From assembly GCA_030695945.1 (NCBI GenBank), contig JAUYOG010000023.1:186001-250000 (forward strand): a stretch of DNA of 64,000 bases, written 5' to 3'. The position numbers were made by a program, and so were the translations under genes. The notes beneath the pieces are model-generated. The model saw only the letters and a list, made by a program, of their open reading frames with translations, was not told the origin of the DNA and made no database searches. This DNA is from Ramlibacter sp. GTDB taxonomy: Bacteria; Pseudomonadota; Gammaproteobacteria; Burkholderiales; Burkholderiaceae_C. Positions 29,028-38,371 of this stretch are shown here, piece by piece; within the stretch, counting starts at the first letter, position 1, and each line of letters begins with the position of its first letter.

Positions 29028-29578
29028 AGCGGCTGATGGATATGTTGCTGTCGCTTGCCGCGCTCGCCGTGCTGTCGCCGGTGCTCGTCGCCACGGCGGC
29101 CGCGATTGCGCTGGAGAGCGGAAGGCCCGTGCTGTTCCGGCAGGCCCGGCTGGGCCTCGCGGGCCGTGAGTTCCCGATGCTCAAGTTCCGCAGCATGGTG
29201 AAGGATGCGGCGAGCATCGGCCCGTGGCACACGGCGAGCGACGATCCGCGGATCACCCGCGTGGGGCGTTTCATCCGGCGCACCAGCATCGATGAACTGC
29301 CGCAGCTGCTGAATGTCTTCACAGGCGACATGAGCCTGGTCGGCCCGCGGCCCGATGTGCCCGCGCAGCGTTCGCTCTACAGCGAAGCCGATTGGGCGCT
29401 TCGCTGCAGTGTGCGCCCAGGCATCACTGGACTTTCCCAAGCCCTGCTGCGGTCGGACGCGACACCCGAGCAGCGCCTGGCGCTGGACCTGCGCTATGCG
29501 CGCGAGCACAGCCTCTGGCTGGACCTGAAGATCGTCGCCTGGACGCTGGGGCGGCTGACGGGCAGGGGAAGCAACTAG
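29024..29578 (+). CDS. Undecaprenyl-phosphate sugar phosphotransferase (initiating transferase)
   Basis: 184 residues. One N-terminal membrane helix (LMDMLLSLAALAVLSPVLVATAAAIA), then the catalytic domain of the bacterial sugar transferase family (PVLFRQARLGLAGREFPMLKFRSM, RRTSIDELPQLLNVFTGDMSLVGPRP, RPGITGLSQ). Such proteins transfer sugar-1-phosphate, often a diamino-bacillosamine-type or hexose, from a UDP-sugar to the lipid carrier. The short PglC-like form fits this length. Coupled to both neighbours. Confidence 0.92.
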   Translation: MKRLMDMLLSLAALAVLSPVLVATAAAIALESGRPVLFRQARLGLAGREFPMLKFRSMVKDAASIGPWHTASDDPRITRVGRFIRRTSIDELPQLLNVFTGDMSLVGPRPDVPAQRSLYSEADWALRCSVRPGITGLSQALLRSDATPEQRLALDLRYAREHSLWLDLKIVAWTLGRLTGRGSN

Positions 29579-31381
29579 ATGTGCGGCATCTTCGGTTACT
29601 GGGATCGCCATCGGCGTGCGCTGCCCGTTGAAGCGCTGCCCGCGATGGCCCGCAAGCTGGAGCACCGCGGGCCCGACGACGAGGGCGTCTGGAACCAGCC
29701 GCAGCGGGGTGTCGCCATAGGCAACCGGCGCCTCTCGATCATCGACATCGGCGGCGGCCACCAGCCGTTCGTTTCGGACGACGGGCAGGTCGCGGTGGTG
29801 CAGAACGGCGAGATATTCAACTACGTCGAGCTGGCCGACGAGTTGCGGCAGCAGGGTGTCACCCTGCGCACGCACTCCGACACCGAGGTCATCCTGCGAC
29901 TGTACGAGCGCGAGGGGATCTCCTTTCTCAGCAAGCTCAACGGCATGTTCGCCATTGCGATCGACGACGTGCGCCAGGATGCGATGTACCTGGTGCGCGA
30001 CCGCATCGGCGTCAAGCCGCTGTATTTCGCGGACGACGGCACGCGGGCGGTCTTCGCTTCCGAGATCAAGGCCATGCTGCCCTGGTCCGGAACCGACACC
30101 GGCTTCGACGGCATCGACCTCGAGGCTGTGCACCACTACCTGACGTTCAACTACATTCCCGCGCCGTGGACGATCTGGCGCGGCATCCGGCACGTGATGC
30201 CGGGAACGTGGATGAAGTTCACCCGCAGCGGGGTGGAGACCCAGCGATGGTGGAACCTCGCTGCGCAGCGCGAGCAGGACTTCGAATTCGGCGACTGGGC
30301 CCGGGAGTTCATGGGCATCCTGGACGATGCCACCCGGATCCGCCTGCGCGCCGATGTGCCCTGGGGTGCGTTTCTCTCGGGCGGCGTCGATTCCAGCACC
30401 ATCGTCGCCCTGATGGCCCGGCACGTGGACCGGCCGGTCAAGACGTTCTGCATCGGCTTTGCCGACCCGCGTTTCGATGAATCGCCGTTCGCCGCCGAAG
30501 CCGCACGTCGCTTTGGCTGCGAGCACACCAGCGAGATCGCGGAGCTGAACATGCTGGGCCGCTGGCCGCATGTGCTCTATCACCTGGACCAGCCTCATGG
30601 CGATGCCTCGTTCATGCCGACGCTGCGCGTAAGCGAACTGGCGGCCAGACACGTGAAGGTGGTGCTGACCGGCGATGGCGGCGACGAGCTGTTCGCCGGG
30701 TACGAGAAATACGCCGAATTCTTCGCCCGGGCGGACGCGCAAACCATGGATGCGGAAACGTTCCAGCGCCGCTATTTCGACTCGATTTCGCTGTTCACGC
30801 CGCAGGCCAAGAACGCGCTCTACCAGCCGGCTGTCGCGGCGCGGCTGCAGGGGCTCGACAGCTTCGACGCCGCCGCGAAACCCTGGTTCGACGAAGCCGC
30901 GCACTTCGACCGCCTGAACCAGGCGCTCTACCTCGACATGCAGCTCCTGCTGTCGGGCAACAACCTGGTCAAGCCCGACCGGATGGGCATGGCGGTGTCG
31001 ATCGAGGCGCGAACGCCCTTCCTGGATTGGCGGATGATGGAATTCGCGTTCCGGTCGCGGGGCGCCACCAAGCTGCATGGCGACGACAAGAAGCACTGGT
31101 ACAAGAAAGCGGTGACGCCGCTGATCGGTGCCGATCTTGCCTACCGCAAGAAGCAGATGTTTACCGTGCCCGTGGGCGAATGGTTCCGCACCGACAGCTA
31201 CCCCTGGTTGCAACAGACGCTGCAAGGCAGCGAGCTGCTGCGCCGCCTGTTCCGGCCGGAAGCGATCCAGGCCATGCTGTCCGCGCACCGCGACGGCACG
31301 GCCAACCACACGCGTGAGCTGCGGGCGCTGGCGGCGCTGGCGCTGTGGTCGGCGCAGGCGCAGGCCGGGCCCCAGCCATGA
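29579..31381 (+). CDS. asnB: Asparagine synthase-like glutamine amidotransferase
   Basis: 600 residues. The N-terminal Cys2 nucleophile (MCGIFGYWDRH) and class II glutaminase domain (HRGPDDEG, NGEIFNYVEL) are followed by the ATP-pyrophosphatase synthase domain (AFLSGGVDSSTIVALM, LTGDGGDELFAGYEKY). Members in glycan operons are thought to amidate sugars or act on substituents rather than to supply asparagine. It starts directly after the preceding stop and overlaps the next gene by four bases, which supports a glycan role. Confidence 0.9.
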   Translation: MCGIFGYWDRHRRALPVEALPAMARKLEHRGPDDEGVWNQPQRGVAIGNRRLSIIDIGGGHQPFVSDDGQVAVVQNGEIFNYVELADELRQQGVTLRTHSDTEVILRLYEREGISFLSKLNGMFAIAIDDVRQDAMYLVRDRIGVKPLYFADDGTRAVFASEIKAMLPWSGTDTGFDGIDLEAVHHYLTFNYIPAPWTIWRGIRHVMPGTWMKFTRSGVETQRWWNLAAQREQDFEFGDWAREFMGILDDATRIRLRADVPWGAFLSGGVDSSTIVALMARHVDRPVKTFCIGFADPRFDESPFAAEAARRFGCEHTSEIAELNMLGRWPHVLYHLDQPHGDASFMPTLRVSELAARHVKVVLTGDGGDELFAGYEKYAEFFARADAQTMDAETFQRRYFDSISLFTPQAKNALYQPAVAARLQGLDSFDAAAKPWFDEAAHFDRLNQALYLDMQLLLSGNNLVKPDRMGMAVSIEARTPFLDWRMMEFAFRSRGATKLHGDDKKHWYKKAVTPLIGADLAYRKKQMFTVPVGEWFRTDSYPWLQQTLQGSELLRRLFRPEAIQAMLSAHRDGTANHTRELRALAALALWSAQAQAGPQP

Positions 31382-32577
31382 AGAAGGTCCTGTTCGTCTG
31401 CTACGGTTCCGGCCATGTGCGCATGGTGGTGCCGGTGGCGAAAGCGCTGGCGGAGTCCGGGTTGGCGCAGGTGCAGGTGCTCGGCCTCACGACGGCAGCG
31501 CCGGTCGTGCGCGCCGCGGGCCTGCCCTTGCTGCGATTCAAGGATTTCATCGGCACCGGCGACGAAGCCGCGTTGGCACGCGGCCGCGAACTCGTCGCGG
31601 CCATGGGCGCGCTGGACGACCCCGCCGAGAGCGAGGCCTACATGGGCCTGTGCTACGCCGAACTGGAGGCCGAAGCGGGCGCGGCCGAGGCGCAGCGCCG
31701 GTACGCGCAGCTGGGGCGGCAGGCCTTCCTGCCCGTGCGCACGATGAAGCGTTTCCTGCGCCAGGTGAAACCGGATTTGCTGGTGGTGACAAACTCGCCT
31801 CGCGCCGAACGTGCGAGCGTCGTCGCCGCGCGCCAGCTGGGAATCCCCGCCATCTGCCTCGTGGACCTGTTCGCCGTCGACGAAGTGCGCTGGATCGGCG
31901 CGGCGGACTATGCGCAGAAGGTTTGCGTGCTCAACGAAGGGGTGCGTGATTTCCTCCTCGCCGCGGGCAGGCAAGCGGGGCAGGTGGTCGTGACGGGCAA
32001 TCCCGCGTTCGACGCGCTGCTCGATCCGGTCAATGCCGTTCAGGGCCGCGAGTTGCGCCGGCAACACGGTTGGGACGGCCGGCGGGTGATTCTCTGGCCC
32101 AGCCAGGCCGAGCCGGCGATTCACCCGTTCGATGGCACACCCGGCGACCCGGAACTGCCCGCGCGCGTGCTCGAACGCCTTTATGGCTGGGTTGGCCGCA
32201 ATGAAGATGCCGTCCTGTGCGTCCGGCCACGCGCCGGCGAGCCGGCGCCTGTCATTCCCGCAGGCGGGCGCGTCGTCGTCACGGGCCAGGATTGGCCTTT
32301 GCCGGCCCTGTTGCACGCCGTCGATACGGTGGTGACGCTCACCTCCACGGTCGGCCTGGAGGGCCACCTTTGCGGCGCCCGGCTGGTCCAGGTGCTGGGT
32401 TCGGTGTTCGAGGCGGCGATGCCGCTGGCGCGTTTCGGAGTGGCAGATGCCGCCGTGCCGGTGGATGGCCTGGAAGGCGCGCTCGATCGCTGGACGCTCG
32501 AGACGCGGCGAACCGTCAGCCAGACAGCCGGGGCCGCCACGCCGAAAGTGGTTAGCGTCCTGGCCGAATTTCTATAA
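31378..32577 (+). CDS. Probable GT-B-fold glycosyltransferase or epimerase-like protein
   Basis: 399 residues from the ATG at 31378. The N-terminal KKVLFVCYGSGHVRMVVPVAKAL is a Rossmann strand-loop-helix as in GT-B enzymes and UDP-GlcNAc 2-epimerases; the C-terminal half has VVVTGNPAFDALLDP, VILWPSQ and AVDTVVTLTSTVGLEGHLCGARLVQVLG, resembling the nucleotide-binding end of such folds. No membrane helix. It is the only plausible sugar-adding enzyme besides the initiating transferase and may transfer the nonulosonate. The function is inferred from fold-like patterns and context only. Confidence 0.6.
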   Translation: MKKVLFVCYGSGHVRMVVPVAKALAESGLAQVQVLGLTTAAPVVRAAGLPLLRFKDFIGTGDEAALARGRELVAAMGALDDPAESEAYMGLCYAELEAEAGAAEAQRRYAQLGRQAFLPVRTMKRFLRQVKPDLLVVTNSPRAERASVVAARQLGIPAICLVDLFAVDEVRWIGAADYAQKVCVLNEGVRDFLLAAGRQAGQVVVTGNPAFDALLDPVNAVQGRELRRQHGWDGRRVILWPSQAEPAIHPFDGTPGDPELPARVLERLYGWVGRNEDAVLCVRPRAGEPAPVIPAGGRVVVTGQDWPLPALLHAVDTVVTLTSTVGLEGHLCGARLVQVLGSVFEAAMPLARFGVADAAVPVDGLEGALDRWTLETRRTVSQTAGAATPKVVSVLAEFL

Positions 32578-32638
32578 TCGACCCTTTCACGGGCGGCCAT
32601 CCCGCTTTCCGCCGGCGCCCCATCCCCCATCACCTCGC

Positions 32639-33955
32639 ATGCCACTCATCCCCAACCCGAAGCCGGTCGACCTGGCCGCCTTCGATGCTCCCGAAGACAC
32701 CGCCGACACCAAGTACGGCCTGCCGCGCTATGTGCACTTCTGCAAGCACTGTGTCATTTCGAACCAGCGCCCCAATTCGGCGGTGGAGTACGAGCACACG
32801 AAGGCCAGCAAGAAGGCCACGATCGCCTTCGACGAGGAGGGCGTGTGCGATGCCTGCCGCTTCGCCGAGCAGAAGCGCGGCACCATCGACTGGAAGACGC
32901 GCGAGGACCAGCTGGCGGCCCTGTGCGACAAGTTCCGCAGCAAGTCCGGCTACGACTGCCTGGTGCCCGGCTCCGGCGGCAAGGACAGCTTCTACGCCTC
33001 CCACATCCTCAAGACCCGCTTTGGCATGCACCCGCTCACCTGCACGTGGGCGCCGCACGTCTACACCGAATGGGGCTGGAAGAACTTCGAGTCCTGGCTG
33101 CATGCGGGGTTCGACAACTACCTCATGACGCCCAACGGGCGCGTCCATCGGCTGCTGACCCGCCTTGCGGTGGAGAACCTGTTCCACCCGTTCCAGGCCT
33201 TCATCTTCGGCCAGAAGTCGCTGGCGCCCAAGATGGCGATCCTGCACGACATCCCGTTCGTGATCTACGGCGAGAACGAGGCCGAGTACGGCAACCCGAT
33301 CGGGGACACCAGCAGCGCCAGGCGCGACTGGTCGTACTTCACCTCCTCGGACAAATCGAAGATCTACCTGGGCGGCACCTCGATCCAGAGCCTGTACGAC
33401 GATTTCGGCCTGGAAGAGCAGGACCTGCTGCCCTACCTGCCCGCCGACCCGCTGCAGATCGAGAAGAAGCAGGTCGAAGTGCACTACCTGGGCTACTACC
33501 TCAAGTGGCATCCGCAAAGTTGCTACTACTACGCGGTGGAGCACGGCGGTTTCGAGGCCTCGCCCGAGCGCACGCCCGGCACCTACAGCAAGTACAACAG
33601 CATCGACGACCGCATCGACGACTTCCACTACTACACCACGTTCACCAAATTCGGCATCGGCCGGGCCACGTACGACGCCGCGCAGGAAATCCGCTCTGGC
33701 GACATCACGCGGGACGAAGGCGTGGCGCTGGTGCGGCGCTATGACGGCGAGTTTCCCGAGCGCTTCGCCGAGGAAATCTTCCGCTACCTGAGCATCCCGG
33801 CCAGGGAGTTCCCCAAGGCATCGACGATGTTCGAGTCGCCGGTGATGGATCGCGACTACTTCATGCGCCTGGCCGACACCTTCCGCTCTCCGCACCTGTG
33901 GACCCGCGAGGGCGGCCAGTGGAAGCTGCGCCACACGGTATGGCAGCAACCGTGA
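32639..33955 (+). CDS. N-acetyl sugar amidotransferase, WbpG/PseA/LegG-amidation type
   Basis: 438 residues from the ATG at 32639. Cysteine pairs in FCKHCVISNQRP and VCDACRF suggest a zinc site, and VPGSGGKDSFYASH is the ATP-pyrophosphatase P-loop (SGGKDS). This family converts an N-acetyl group on a bacillosamine-, pseudaminic- or legionaminic-type sugar into an acetamidino group with ammonia supplied by HisH/HisF-like partners, which follow directly. A copy of the modular repeat separates it from the hisF-like gene. Confidence 0.88.
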   Translation: MPLIPNPKPVDLAAFDAPEDTADTKYGLPRYVHFCKHCVISNQRPNSAVEYEHTKASKKATIAFDEEGVCDACRFAEQKRGTIDWKTREDQLAALCDKFRSKSGYDCLVPGSGGKDSFYASHILKTRFGMHPLTCTWAPHVYTEWGWKNFESWLHAGFDNYLMTPNGRVHRLLTRLAVENLFHPFQAFIFGQKSLAPKMAILHDIPFVIYGENEAEYGNPIGDTSSARRDWSYFTSSDKSKIYLGGTSIQSLYDDFGLEEQDLLPYLPADPLQIEKKQVEVHYLGYYLKWHPQSCYYYAVEHGGFEASPERTPGTYSKYNSIDDRIDDFHYYTTFTKFGIGRATYDAAQEIRSGDITRDEGVALVRRYDGEFPERFAEEIFRYLSIPAREFPKASTMFESPVMDRDYFMRLADTFRSPHLWTREGGQWKLRHTVWQQP

Positions 33956-33981
33956 AGACGCGCCCGAGCGCTGCGCAGAAC

Positions 33982-34049
33982 CGCTTCAAGCAAGCGAGCG
34001 CCGCCTCGGGGGGCAGCGCAGCCGCTCCAGCGGCAAGCGTGGGGGCTCC
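33982..34049 (+). repeat. Modular hairpin repeat, copy 4 (amidotransferase-hisF-like)
   Basis: Same orientation as copy 1. CGCTT-caagc-AAGCG (33982-33996), core CGCCTCGGGGGGCAGC, hairpin GCCGCT-cc-AGCGGC, terminal GCGTGGGGGC, then the ATG of the hisF-like gene four bases on. The end again supplies the only Shine-Dalgarno-like G run. Confidence 0.75.
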
Positions 34050-34823
34050 ATGACTCATGTCCGGATCATCGCCAGGCTGGACATCAAGGGTCCGAACCTC
34101 ATCAAGGGGGTGCACCTGGAGGGCTTGCGCGTGGTCGGCGACCCGCACGAGCACGCGCTGCGTTACTACGCCGAGGGCGCCGACGAACTGCTGTTCATCG
34201 ACATCGTCGCCAGCCTGTACCAGCGCAACAACCTGTCGGACATCATCAAGCGCACGGCCGACCGGATCTACGTGCCCATCACGGTGGGCGGCGGCATCCG
34301 TTCGCTGGGCGACGTGAGCCAGATGATGCATTCCGGCGCGGACAAGGTGGCGATCAACACCGCCGCCATCGCGCGCCCCGAACTCATCACCGAGGTCGCG
34401 CGGCGCTACGGCTCGCAGTGCATGGTGCTGGGCATCGAGGCCAAGCGCGTCGCGCCGGGCCGCTGGGAGGCCTACACGGACAACGGGCGCGAGCGTACCG
34501 GGCAGGACGTCGTGCAATGGGCGCGGCGCGCCGTGGACATGGGCGCGGGCGAGATCCTGCTGACTTCCGTGGACCAGGAGGGCACGCGGAAGGGCTTCGA
34601 CCTGCCGCTGGTGCAGCAAGTGTGCGACGCCGTGAACGTGCCGGTGACCGCGAGCGGCGGCTTCGGCCGCGCCGAGGACCTTGCGGCGGTGGGCGCGACG
34701 GGCGTGTCCGGCATCGCCATCGCCGACGCGCTGCACTGGAAGCGGATGACGCTGCCCGAGATCAAGGTGCATGCGGCCTCGGCGGGACTGGACGTGCGGC
34801 GTACCGACGGGAGGCCGGCATGA
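34050..34823 (+). CDS. HisF-like protein, ammonia-channel partner of the amidotransferase
   Basis: 257 residues of the HisF barrel: ARLDIKGPNLIKGVHLEGLRVVGDP, ADELLFIDIVAS, VGGGIRSL and VTASGGFG. In histidine biosynthesis HisF closes the imidazole ring using Asp11 and Asp130. Here the first is kept (ARLDI) but the second is Glu (VLGIEAKRV). With the HisH-like partner and a WbpG-type amidotransferase next door, it is most likely the HisF2/WbpI-type subunit that channels ammonia to the sugar amidation step rather than a histidine enzyme. Confidence 0.85.
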   Translation: MTHVRIIARLDIKGPNLIKGVHLEGLRVVGDPHEHALRYYAEGADELLFIDIVASLYQRNNLSDIIKRTADRIYVPITVGGGIRSLGDVSQMMHSGADKVAINTAAIARPELITEVARRYGSQCMVLGIEAKRVAPGRWEAYTDNGRERTGQDVVQWARRAVDMGAGEILLTSVDQEGTRKGFDLPLVQQVCDAVNVPVTASGGFGRAEDLAAVGATGVSGIAIADALHWKRMTLPEIKVHAASAGLDVRRTDGRPA

Positions 34824-35458
34824 GCATCCCGGTGACGGTGCTCGACTACGGCATCGGCAACCAGTTGAACGTGCTTCGGGCGCTGGAGCATTGCGGCGCA
34901 TCGGTCAAGGTGGTGCAGAAAGCGTCCGCCGCCGATGTGGAGGCGGAACGCCTGGTTCTTCCCGGTGTCGGCGCGTTCGGCGACGGCATGGTCGAACTGC
35001 GAGCGCGGGGCTTCGACGACCTTGTGAAGCGGTTCGCGCAGACGGGCAAGCCTTTCCTTGGAATCTGCGTCGGCATGCAGGTGATGTTCGATGCCAGCGA
35101 GGAAATGGGCGAGCATGCGGGACTGGGCCTGCTGCCGGGGCGCGTTCGCGCGGTGCCCGCGACCGGCACCGATGGCAAGCCGCACCGCATCCCTCACATC
35201 GGCTGGCGTCCGCTGGTGCCCAGCGCGCCGTGGGAAGGCACGATCCTGGGCGACGTGCGGCCGCTGGAGCGCGTGTACTTCGTCCACTCCTTCGCCGCGG
35301 AGCCGGCGCAGGAAGCCGTGCGCCTCGCGCACGTGGACTACGACGGCATCCCCATCTGCGCCGCCGTCCATCGCGACAACCTCTATGGTTGCCAGTTCCA
35401 TCCCGAGCGCAGCGCCGAGACGGGGCTGAACGTCCTCAGGCGCTTCCTCAAGCCATGA
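34820..35458 (+). CDS. HisH-like glutamine amidotransferase subunit
   Basis: 212 residues. Class I glutaminase triad: Cys in LGICVGMQVM, His and Glu in GCQFHPERSAETG. It releases ammonia from glutamine for the neighbouring HisF-like barrel. ATGA overlaps join it to both neighbours. The genuine hisH of histidine synthesis would normally be in a his operon, which is not here. Confidence 0.88.
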   Translation: MSIPVTVLDYGIGNQLNVLRALEHCGASVKVVQKASAADVEAERLVLPGVGAFGDGMVELRARGFDDLVKRFAQTGKPFLGICVGMQVMFDASEEMGEHAGLGLLPGRVRAVPATGTDGKPHRIPHIGWRPLVPSAPWEGTILGDVRPLERVYFVHSFAAEPAQEAVRLAHVDYDGIPICAAVHRDNLYGCQFHPERSAETGLNVLRRFLKP

Positions 35459-36183
35459 GCGCACCGGCCGCCACGGGACGCACCATCGCGACGATCTGCG
35501 CGCGTGGCGGCAGCAAGGGCCTGCCGGGCAAGAACATCCGCGCCTTCGCGGGCCGCCCGCTGATTGCGCACACCATCGCCGATGCGTTGGGCTGCGCGGA
35601 CATCGATGGCGTGTATGTCTCTACCGACGACGACCGGATCGCCGACGCCGCTCGCGCCGCGGGCGCTACCGTTCCCTACCTGCGGCCCGCCGAGCTGGCG
35701 ACGGACCAGGCGGGCAAGCTGCCGGTGATCGAGCACCTCGTGGCCCAACTGGAAAAGCAGGGTGAACGCATCGCGCGCATCGTGGACCTGCAGCCGACAT
35801 CGCCGCTGCGCGAGAGCAGCGACATCGCCGCCGCCCTGCGCGCACAGCCCGACGCCCAACTTGTGGTGAGCGTGGGCGAGGCCGCCGACAATCCTTACTT
35901 CAACCTGGTGGAGCAGGGCGCGGACGGCCTGGTTCGCCTGTCCAAGGGCGACGGCGCCGCGCGGCGCCAGGACGTGCCGGCGGTCTTCGCGCTCAACGGG
36001 TCGATCTACGTGTGGCAGCGCGCCGCGCTGGCCCACGCGGCGGTGCACGGCCTGTGGAGCGTCACCGTGGCGCCCTACGTGATGCCGCGCTGGAAATGCG
36101 TGGACATCGACACGCTGGAAGATTTCGAATACGCGCAGTGGCTGTACCACCGTCACCTCGGACAGGGAGCGAGCCATGGCTGA
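35455..36183 (+). CDS. CMP-nonulosonate cytidylyltransferase (NeuA/LegF-like)
   Basis: 242 residues. The N-terminal ATICARGGSKGLPGKNIRAFAGRPLI is the CMP-sugar synthetase signature; VDLQPTSPLR and ALNGSIYVW follow. It would activate the nonulosonate as its CMP derivative. The gene overlaps neuB-like by eight bases. Confidence 0.92.
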   Translation: MSAPAATGRTIATICARGGSKGLPGKNIRAFAGRPLIAHTIADALGCADIDGVYVSTDDDRIADAARAAGATVPYLRPAELATDQAGKLPVIEHLVAQLEKQGERIARIVDLQPTSPLRESSDIAAALRAQPDAQLVVSVGEAADNPYFNLVEQGADGLVRLSKGDGAARRQDVPAVFALNGSIYVWQRAALAHAAVHGLWSVTVAPYVMPRWKCVDIDTLEDFEYAQWLYHRHLGQGASHG

Positions 36184-37207
36184 GCCCGTGTTCGTCATCG
36201 CCGAGGCAGGTGTCAACCACAACGGCGACATCGCCATGGCGCTGCGCCTGTGCGATGCGGCGCATGCGACCGGGGCCGACGCGGTCAAGTTCCAGACCTT
36301 TCGCGCACAGGACCTGGTGGTGCCGGGTGCGCCGACGGCCGGCTACCAGGCACGTGAAACCGGCGAGCAGGACCAGTTCGCGATGCTGCGGAAGCTGGAG
36401 CTCACGCAAGCGCAGCACGAAACCATCAAGGCGCACTGCGATGCCATCGGCATCGAGTTCTTCTCCACCCCGTTCTCGACCGATGCGGTGGACATGCTGG
36501 TTCGCCTCGGGGTTCGGCGCATCAAGCTGTCGTCGGGCGAACTCACGCACAAGGCACTCGTCGAACGCGCCGCCGCGGCGCGCCTGCCGCTGCTGGTCTC
36601 GACCGGCATGGCGACGATGGACGAGATCGCCGAGGCGCTGCAGTGGATCGCTGCCGCGCGCGGGAACCTGGATGGCGTCACCCTGCTGCATTGCACCTCG
36701 GCCTATCCGGCGCCGGACTCCGCGCTCAACCTCAACGCGCTGGGCTCGATGGCGCGCGACCTGGGCGTCGCCATCGGCTATTCCGACCACAGCCTGGGCA
36801 TCGAAGCACCGCTGGCGGCCGTCGCCCTGGGCGCGACCGTGATCGAGAAGCACCTGACGCTGGACTGCAAGCTGCCGGGCCCCGATCACAGCGCGTCGCT
36901 GGAGCCGGAGGAATTTGGGCGGATGGTCGCCGGCATCCGCCGCGTCAGCGCCATGCTGGGTGACGGCGTCAAGGCGCCCACCCCCGAGGAGCGCGACACC
37001 GCGCGCGTGGCCAGGCGTAGCGTGGCGGCGGCGGTCGATATCCCCGCCGGGGCCGTGATTATCGAATCCATGCTGGTTTGCCGCCGGCCCGCGACGGGCA
37101 TCGCCCCGCGCGACCTGCCCCGCGTAATCGGACGCGTCGCCACCTCGGCTATTCCGGCAGGAACAGTGCTGCGCTGGGACCAGCTCGAAGGCGGGCACCC
37201 GCAATGA
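36176..37207 (+). CDS. Nonulosonate synthase (NeuB/LegI-like)
   Basis: 343 residues. VFVIAEAGVNHNGDIAMALRLCDAAHATGADAVKFQ, STPFSTDAV, KLSSGE, GYSDHSLGIE and VIEKHLTLD are family signatures of the barrel that condenses phosphoenolpyruvate with a 6-carbon amino sugar; a C-terminal antifreeze-like SAF domain follows (ARVARRSVAAAVDIPAGAVI). ManNAc or 2,4-diacetamido-mannose-type substrates are both possible; the neighbours favour the latter. Confidence 0.93.
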   Translation: MAEPVFVIAEAGVNHNGDIAMALRLCDAAHATGADAVKFQTFRAQDLVVPGAPTAGYQARETGEQDQFAMLRKLELTQAQHETIKAHCDAIGIEFFSTPFSTDAVDMLVRLGVRRIKLSSGELTHKALVERAAAARLPLLVSTGMATMDEIAEALQWIAAARGNLDGVTLLHCTSAYPAPDSALNLNALGSMARDLGVAIGYSDHSLGIEAPLAAVALGATVIEKHLTLDCKLPGPDHSASLEPEEFGRMVAGIRRVSAMLGDGVKAPTPEERDTARVARRSVAAAVDIPAGAVIIESMLVCRRPATGIAPRDLPRVIGRVATSAIPAGTVLRWDQLEGGHPQ

Positions 37208-38352
37208 GCCCGCCTGCCTCGCCGCGCCGGCTGGTCTACCTGACCGGCACGCGGGCCGACTTCGGCTTGATGCAAGGTTCGCTGCTGCGCATCGCCGCAA
37301 CGCCCGGGCTCCATCTCGAAGTCGCCGTCACGGGCATGCACCTGAGCGTGGCCCACGGCAACACGGTGCAGGAGGTGCGCGCCAGCGGCCTGCCGGTCTG
37401 CGCCGAGATCGCGCTCGACATGGGAACGCGCACCGGGGCCAGCATGGCGCTGGGGGTGGCGGAATGCCTGCGGGGGATGACGGAGCTGCTGCAGCGCGAG
37501 CGCCCGGATTTCCTCCTCGTGCTGGGAGACCGCGGCGAAATGCTCGCGGGCGCAATAGCGGCCCTGCACGTGGGCGTGCCCTGTGTCCACATCCACGGCG
37601 GCGAGCGCTCCGGGACGGTGGACGAGCCGGTGCGGCACGCCATCAGCAAACTCGCCAGTTATCACTTCGTCGCCACCGAGGGATCGCGCGAGCGCCTGCT
37701 TCGCATGGGCGAGGAAGAGGGGCGCCTCTTCGTCACCGGCGCGCCGGGCCTGGACGGGCTGGCGGAACTGGGCGCCATGGCGCGCGAGGAATGCACCCGC
37801 AGTCTCGGTCTCAGATCCAGCGCCCCGTTCGCGCTGGCGGTGTTCCATCCTGTCGTCCAGCAGTCTGCAGAGGCCGGCGCGCAGACGAAGGCCGTCGTTC
37901 ACGCGCTGCAGCGCGTCGGCCTCCCGGTCGTCTGGCTGGAACCCAACGCCGACGCCGGCTCGCGGGAAATCATGGCGGCGCTCGACACCGCGCCGCTGCC
38001 GGCCGGCTCCGTGCGCCTGCGCCATGTGCCGCGGCCGCTGTTCGCCGCGGCGATGCGCCATTGCGAGGTGCTCGCCGGCAATTCGTCCGCCGGAATCATC
38101 GAGGCCGCCACCTTTGGCACGCCGGTGCTGAACATCGGCGACCGGCAGCGGTTGCGCGAGCGCAATCCCAATGTGGCGGACGCGCCTGCCGAAGCCGGCG
38201 CGATCGAATCCGGCATCCGCGCGGCGATCGCCCACGGCCGATGGGCGTGTGACAATCCCTGGGGCGACGGGAAGGCGGGCGAGCGCATCGCACGCCTGCT
38301 GGCCACGTTACCGGCCGGGCCCGCGCTTCTGGAAAAGGTAAACAGCTATTGA
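37204..38352 (+). CDS. UDP-sugar 2-epimerase, hydrolysing (NeuC/LegG-like)
   Basis: 382 residues from the ATG at 37204. YLTGTRADFGLM, LVLGDRGEMLAGAIAALHVGVPCVHIHGGERSGTVDE, and GNSSAGIIEAATFGTPVLNIGDRQ are NeuC-type epimerase signatures. It would release the manno-configured amino sugar from its nucleotide and thus feed the synthase. The use of a NeuC-type enzyme rather than a PseG-type hydrolase points to the legionaminic or sialic series and away from pseudaminic acid. Confidence 0.9.
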   Translation: MSPPASPRRLVYLTGTRADFGLMQGSLLRIAATPGLHLEVAVTGMHLSVAHGNTVQEVRASGLPVCAEIALDMGTRTGASMALGVAECLRGMTELLQRERPDFLLVLGDRGEMLAGAIAALHVGVPCVHIHGGERSGTVDEPVRHAISKLASYHFVATEGSRERLLRMGEEEGRLFVTGAPGLDGLAELGAMAREECTRSLGLRSSAPFALAVFHPVVQQSAEAGAQTKAVVHALQRVGLPVVWLEPNADAGSREIMAALDTAPLPAGSVRLRHVPRPLFAAAMRHCEVLAGNSSAGIIEAATFGTPVLNIGDRQRLRERNPNVADAPAEAGAIESGIRAAIAHGRWACDNPWGDGKAGERIARLLATLPAGPALLEKVNSY

Positions 38353-38371
38353 ACCCGAGGGCGCAACCGCC

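Noticed and set aside
34050..35458. Histidine biosynthesis genes hisF and hisH
   Set aside because: They are not with other his genes but with a sugar amidotransferase and nonulosonate genes, and the HisF-like protein lacks the second catalytic Asp.
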